Source of the DNA: Branchiostoma floridae
Taxonomy: Eukaryota > Chordata > Leptocardii > Amphioxiformes > Branchiostomatidae
Length of the DNA stretch: 64,000 bases
Direction of reading: 5' to 3'
Assembly: GCF_000003815.2 (NCBI RefSeq)
Contig: NC_049979.1
Location: forward strand, 14,231,307-14,295,306
Shown: positions 59,498-64,000 of the stretch, piece by piece
Layout: each line of letters begins with the position of its first letter
Position numbering within the stretch: the first letter of the stretch is position 1
Translations under genes and position numbers: made by a program
The notes under the pieces: model-generated
Database searches by the model: none
Seen by the model: the letters and a program-made list of their open reading frames with translations, nothing else
What the model was told of the DNA's origin: nothing

Positions 59498-62400
59498 ATG
59501 AAGTAAGATGTCCCAACCCATAATGTTGTTGCCATTACTTGACTTGCATTGATTGATCAAGGATCTTGGATTGATCAGTGATTGTTTAATGCACGTCAAT
59601 GAAATAACCACAAATTTATGCTTTTTATGGTTAGTATTATCTATACAGAGCTTGTCTTTACACTAGGGTTCAACTTCAAGGCAAGGATTGAGGAAGAGAT
59701 GATATTAATCAATCAGTAATTAATGCATGCAACCTGTGCTCCCTCCACCACTTAATTTTTCTTCTATCAATAATCAAGTGGTTCAATGCACAAGTCACTG
59801 TTATCAAGGAGCTTTTATATCTGTATAAAAGCTCCTTGCTGTTATTGAGGAACCCATCCACAGTCTCAAATTACACATACTTTCTCTATATANNNNNNNN
59901 NNNNNNNNNNNNNNNNNNNNNNNNNNNNNNNNNNNNNNNNNNNNNNNNNNNNNNNNNNNNNNNNNNNNNNNNNNNNNNNNNNNNNNNNNNNNNNNNNNNN
60001 NNNNNNNNNNNNNNNNNNNNNNNNNNNNNNNNNNNNNNNNNNNNNNNNNNNNNNNNNNNNNNNNNNNNNNNNNNNNNNNNNNNNNNNNNNNNNNNNNNNN
60101 NNNNNNNNNNNNNNNNNNNNNNNNNNNNNNNNNNNNNNNNNNNNNNNNNNNNNNNNNNNNNNNNNNNNNNNNNNNNNNNNNNNNNNNNNNNNNNNNNNNN
60201 NNNNNNNNNNNNNNNNNNNNNNNNNNNNNNNNNNNNNNNNNNNNNNNNNNNNNNNNNNNNNNNNNNNNNNNNNNNNNNNNNNNNNNNNNNNNNNNNNNNN
60301 NNNNNNNNNNNNNNNNNNNNNNNNNNNNNNNNNNNNNNNNNNNNNNNNNNNNNNNNNNNNNNNNNNNNNNNNNNNNNNNNNNNNNNNNNNNNNNNNNNNN
60401 NNNNNNNNNNNNNNNNNNNNNNNNNNNNNNNNNNNNNNNNNNNNNNNNNNNNNNNNNNNNNNNNNNNNNNNNNNNNNNNNNNNNNNNNNNNNNNNNNNTT
60501 CTAGAATCAACATTGATGGCTTGCTGGTGCTCTTACCATATGACTACATCTACCCTGAACAGTACTCCTACATGGTGGAGCTCAAACGGTCACTGGATGC
60601 CGAGGTAATATATAAGGGCCAAAGGATACAAAACAAATACCTCCTTGGTGTAACGTCACTCATGTATCATTGATATACAGTGACAAATTATTAGCATTGC
60701 AGTAGCAACATGTATGATTTTGTCACCATGAGAAATCATCCTGTAACCTTACCTACCTTCATAGTCCTTTGACCATCCTGTAACAAGTGAAACAACGTAA
60801 CATTAATAGTTGTGTTTAAGGTCATTCTGAATCTATGTCACCCATAATGCCCACAGGGCCACTGTGTACTGGAGATGCCTTCAGGGACAGGGAAGACTGT
60901 CTCCCTACTCTCACTTATTGTGGCATACCTGAAGGTAGGACCCTATTTTATTGGTCTTAGATCTGTGTTGTATGTTTGTTTGTTTGCATGACATTTATAT
61001 GTTTTATTTGCAAATATCTAGCAGCAGGGTTTAGAAATTACACTTAGTTATTTTTGCCGAGCCTTATTGTCATGGCATAGAAAAAAGACTACAAATAGAG
61101 ATGACTAACCATATATCGTGACTAACCATATTATATTACTGCTTACTGTGTCATTTCAGACATCTCCCAAGGATGTGTGCAAACTCATCTACTGCTCCAG
61201 AACTGTGCCAGAGATTGAAAAGGTTACTGCTTTCATTTGTATCACTACATAACATGAGTCAAACTTTATTGTTTATATTCATAGATATGATATGTAAACT
61301 GCCTGTCTTTATTCTTCAATGCTATGATGAAGGAAACATTGTTCAGTGTAGCTCTGAATATGCTGATGACACTGCTTCGAATTAGATGACATAAACATGT
61401 CATGTTATATACTATACCTAATCAGGTGCTTGAGGAGCTGAGAAAGCTGATGGAGTATTACGAGAAGGAGACCGGGGAACCGCCCAATCTGATTGGTCTA
61501 GCCCTGAGTTCCAGAAAAAATCTGTGTATCCATCCAGAGGTGAGGTGACCCATGCTGATTTGTGATAATTTACTAATATGCCTGTAAATGTTTAATGGCT
61601 TTGTCCTTTATTTGTTATAGCGACAAACATTGTCTTGGGCATGTTTGTATGTTGTAGTGTAAGGTTTGTAACATATAAGATATATAACAGATAAGAAAAG
61701 GGTTTTATTGCACATTGCTAAATCTTATTCTGTCTCTATAAAGCACACAAAATAATGTACATGTAGATAATAATCACAACAGGTCACAGATAAAAATGAT
61801 CAGACCATGAATGTGTTAGATGTACACGTAGGACACACCTAGTGTTACCCCTACCTACAACATGTGCTTTAAGTAATCCCATGACTATCCCTCCCGATCA
61901 GGCCAGTGCACTACAGTTTGGTAAGGAGGTTGACGGTCGCTGTCATCAGATGACTGCATCCTTTGTCAGGTCCAGACATGAGCGGGACCCAGATGTACCA
62001 GTCTGTGACTTCTATGAGGTAAGGCCATTATGACGACTAGTACCTGTACTTGAAAGTAAACCTGAATTAGATAATTTATATCCTTGTCTAACTAAACTCT
62101 AAGACCAGTTTGACAAGGCCATAGGGTCGCTTTCCATTCTTTTGTAACATACCAAAAGAGGTTTGTTGTAAGCTAGAGACCTACATGTATGTATATCTTT
62201 ATGAAAACCTCATTTATTGAGATGTTGGACATTTTTGGTGGACAGGTCAAGGAGGTATCTGCGTATCGCTGTCCAGGATACATTACAGCGATGATTTAAC
62301 ACTTTTTTTTCATGAATCTTTCCTTAATGTTATTGTCCCTGATCATATAGAGATTTGATGCCCTTGGGAGAGAAACCCTCCTACCACCTGGAATCTACAA

Positions 62401-63875
62401 TTTGGTGAGTTCATTGCTTGCATATATCTTAAAACTTGAACTGAATGGTGATAATGTCAATTTTTGCCATTAAGACAAGAAAATTCGTAAATACGTGTAA
62501 GGTTATAATAAAGTGTGTGTAGAATGTGGGTGACAGTTGTACATGCCATTGATGCCATTACGCATCAGTTATCAAAATGATCATTTTGAATGACATTTCT
62601 TTTACAGGATGATATGAAGGATGTGGGCCGAGAGAAGGGATACTGCCCATATTTCATGGCCAGATATGCAGTAAGTTGGCTGCTGAACAGTTGTTTTGTT
62701 AGGTACTGAAGTACCCACCATCATGTTTTTTGCTTTAACACATTTTGTACAAAGTTTCTCTATAGTCCTGTTTAACATAGTTATGGCACGTACGTTGAAA
62801 CATGTCCAAGCTAACCAATGTCCATTGATAAATGTCTTCCTCCCCACAGATAACCTATGCCAACATCGTTGTGTACAGCTACCACTACTTATTGGACCCC
62901 AAGATTGCTGACTTAGTGTCCAAGGAGCTGGCTAAGAACTCTGTGGTGGTATTTGATGAGGCTCACAATATAGGTAAGGTTTGGAAAGGTGTTTACTGGA
63001 ATAAAATGAACTCATGGTTATGATATATCATGACTAGCTGAGTAGCAAGCTTTCGTATCATATCTTTTGGAATTATCCAACTCGTATGTCTGACTTTATC
63101 TGCTGAGGTTATTTTCCCCAAACACAAGTTTTCCTCTCCTGTTGTTACCAGACAATGTGTGTATAGACTCCATGAGTGTGACCATCAACAGAAGGATGCT
63201 GGATCGCTGCCAGACTAATGTGGAAGCTCTCACTAGGACTGTGCAGAGGTATCCTAAATGTTTTAAATACAGTTGGCATGGCAGGACAATAGCTGTAATG
63301 TTCCGTAACTATACTTGGTCCCAGTCTTCATCCCTGGTGCAATTCTCTGCTGTCTTTTCCCCTATTTCAAACATCAAATGAAAAGTTAATACTTGCTGCT
63401 ATGAACGTAAGGTGTGCTATGTTATAAGAGGGTTATTGTTATACAAATGTTGTCTGTTGTGTGTACATTGTAGACTAAAGGACACGGATCAGCAGAGGCT
63501 GAGGCAGGAGTACTCCCGGCTGGTGGAGGGACTCAGGGAGGCTAATGTTGCCCGGGAGACGGACGTGGTGCTGTCCAACCCAGGTCTTCTGTTGTTCATC
63601 AGTACTAGTGTTACAGACAGTGGACTTTTTAAAAGATATTGCTAGATTAGAACAAAACTAACTTCAGAGTAACTGACAGGCTTATACATATATGTAAAAA
63701 AGGTCAAAATGAATTGTTGTGCTACAAGTTAACAGAATGGCACTCTTATTATGTTAGTCTTTGAAAGGTTGTAAGGTATTTGAACTTCTAACTTTCTAGA
63801 ATAATGCCTCTTTTTGGGATTATGCAAATGTTATGTTTTTTATCTCTGCAGTACTACCAGATGAGGTATTACAGG
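59498..63875 (+). CDS. ERCC2: TFIIH helicase XPD/ERCC2, 5' part (runs off window)
   Basis: A 5'-3' DNA helicase of TFIIH that opens DNA in nucleotide excision repair and links the CAK kinase to core TFIIH. Exons: 59498-59502, 60505-60604, 60857-60934, 61160-61222, 61426-61539, 61902-62018, 62351-62404, 62608-62670, 62850-62973, 63152-63248, 63474-63583, 63852-63875. The 316 residues present start [10 protein letters not shown] (human MKLNVDGLLV). Walker [10 protein letters not shown] has Lys48. The four Fe-S cysteines fall at 116, 134, 155 and 190 and DEAH at 234-237, all at the human numbers. The first coding exon is only 5 nt (ATGAA), splitting the Lys2 codon. The last exon ends in phase 1 at a GTAAGT donor. 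Helicase domain 2 and the C-terminus lie beyond the window. A gap (59893-60498) sits in intron 1 and ends 6 bp before exon 2. Confidence 0.96.
59805..59838. repeat. Perfect 15-bp hairpin in ERCC2 intron 1
   Basis: CAAGGAGCTTTTATA, loop TCTG, TATAAAAGCTCCTTG. The motif CAAGGAGCTTTNAT also occurs at about 34642, so it may be the end of a repeat family. It lies 54 bp before an assembly gap. Confidence 0.8.
59893..60498. other. Assembly gap (606 N)
   Basis: Run of N in ERCC2 intron 1. It ends just before the acceptor of exon 2, so the branch point and most of the polypyrimidine tract are not visible. Confidence 1.
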
Positions 63876-64000
63876 GTAAGTTTCAGCTTTTTTCTGACCT
63901 CTTCATCATTTACACACCATTCTTTGCCAATATGTTTACTCCCAGAATCACAGTGTTATTGTTCGAATGACTTGAATGTGAAGGTGTTGAATGTCTGCTT

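Noticed and set aside
59836..60513. Long frames of more than 200 codons on both strands
   Set aside because: They are almost entirely N from the assembly gap.

Overview
The window is eukaryotic nuclear DNA from an intron-rich animal genome. It has GT-AG introns of a few hundred bases up to 13 kb, abundant small foldback transposons, a CR1/Jockey-type LINE and assembly gaps. Protein similarity to vertebrate orthologues, gene density and the repeat style suggest an invertebrate deuterostome, most likely a lancelet (Branchiostoma). The species is inferred, not proven.

Layout. (1) 1-7400 holds no recognised gene: AT-rich sequence with two gaps, a degenerate duplicated exon-like segment (741-869 and 2767-2914) and a ~163-bp tandem satellite (5753-6830). 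(2) 7423-16683, plus strand: a complete kinesin-14 gene (KIFC1/HSET type, 16 coding exons, 730 codons), preceded by three CCAAT boxes spaced exactly 24 bp and a CHR-like element. Its first coding intron carries two foldback elements. (3) 18649-19182: a 518-bp MITE with a perfect 8-bp target-site duplication. (4) ~19420-46687, plus strand: a long gene of 18 coding exons (1103 aa) joining an N-terminal CH domain like that of neuron navigators to a Pro/Ser-rich middle, a coiled coil and a C-terminal SAM domain. All exon phases agree. (5) 48056-59132, minus strand: PEX6, 22 exons, tail-to-tail with the CH-SAM gene. A 5'-truncated LINE with an open reverse-transcriptase frame lies in intron 17, and exon 8 carries an apparent 1-nt frameshift. 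(6) 59498 to the window end, plus strand: the first 12 exons of ERCC2/XPD, head-to-head with PEX6 across a ~365-bp shared promoter.

The genes are unrelated housekeeping or cell-division functions: spindle motor, putative microtubule-associated scaffold, peroxisomal AAA ATPase and TFIIH helicase. They do not form a pathway. The shared regulatory logic is local: the PEX6/ERCC2 bidirectional promoter and the cell-cycle-type KIFC1 promoter. The best candidate for something undescribed is the CH-SAM protein; the most striking DNA structure is the 606-bp near-perfect foldback at 9495-10100.
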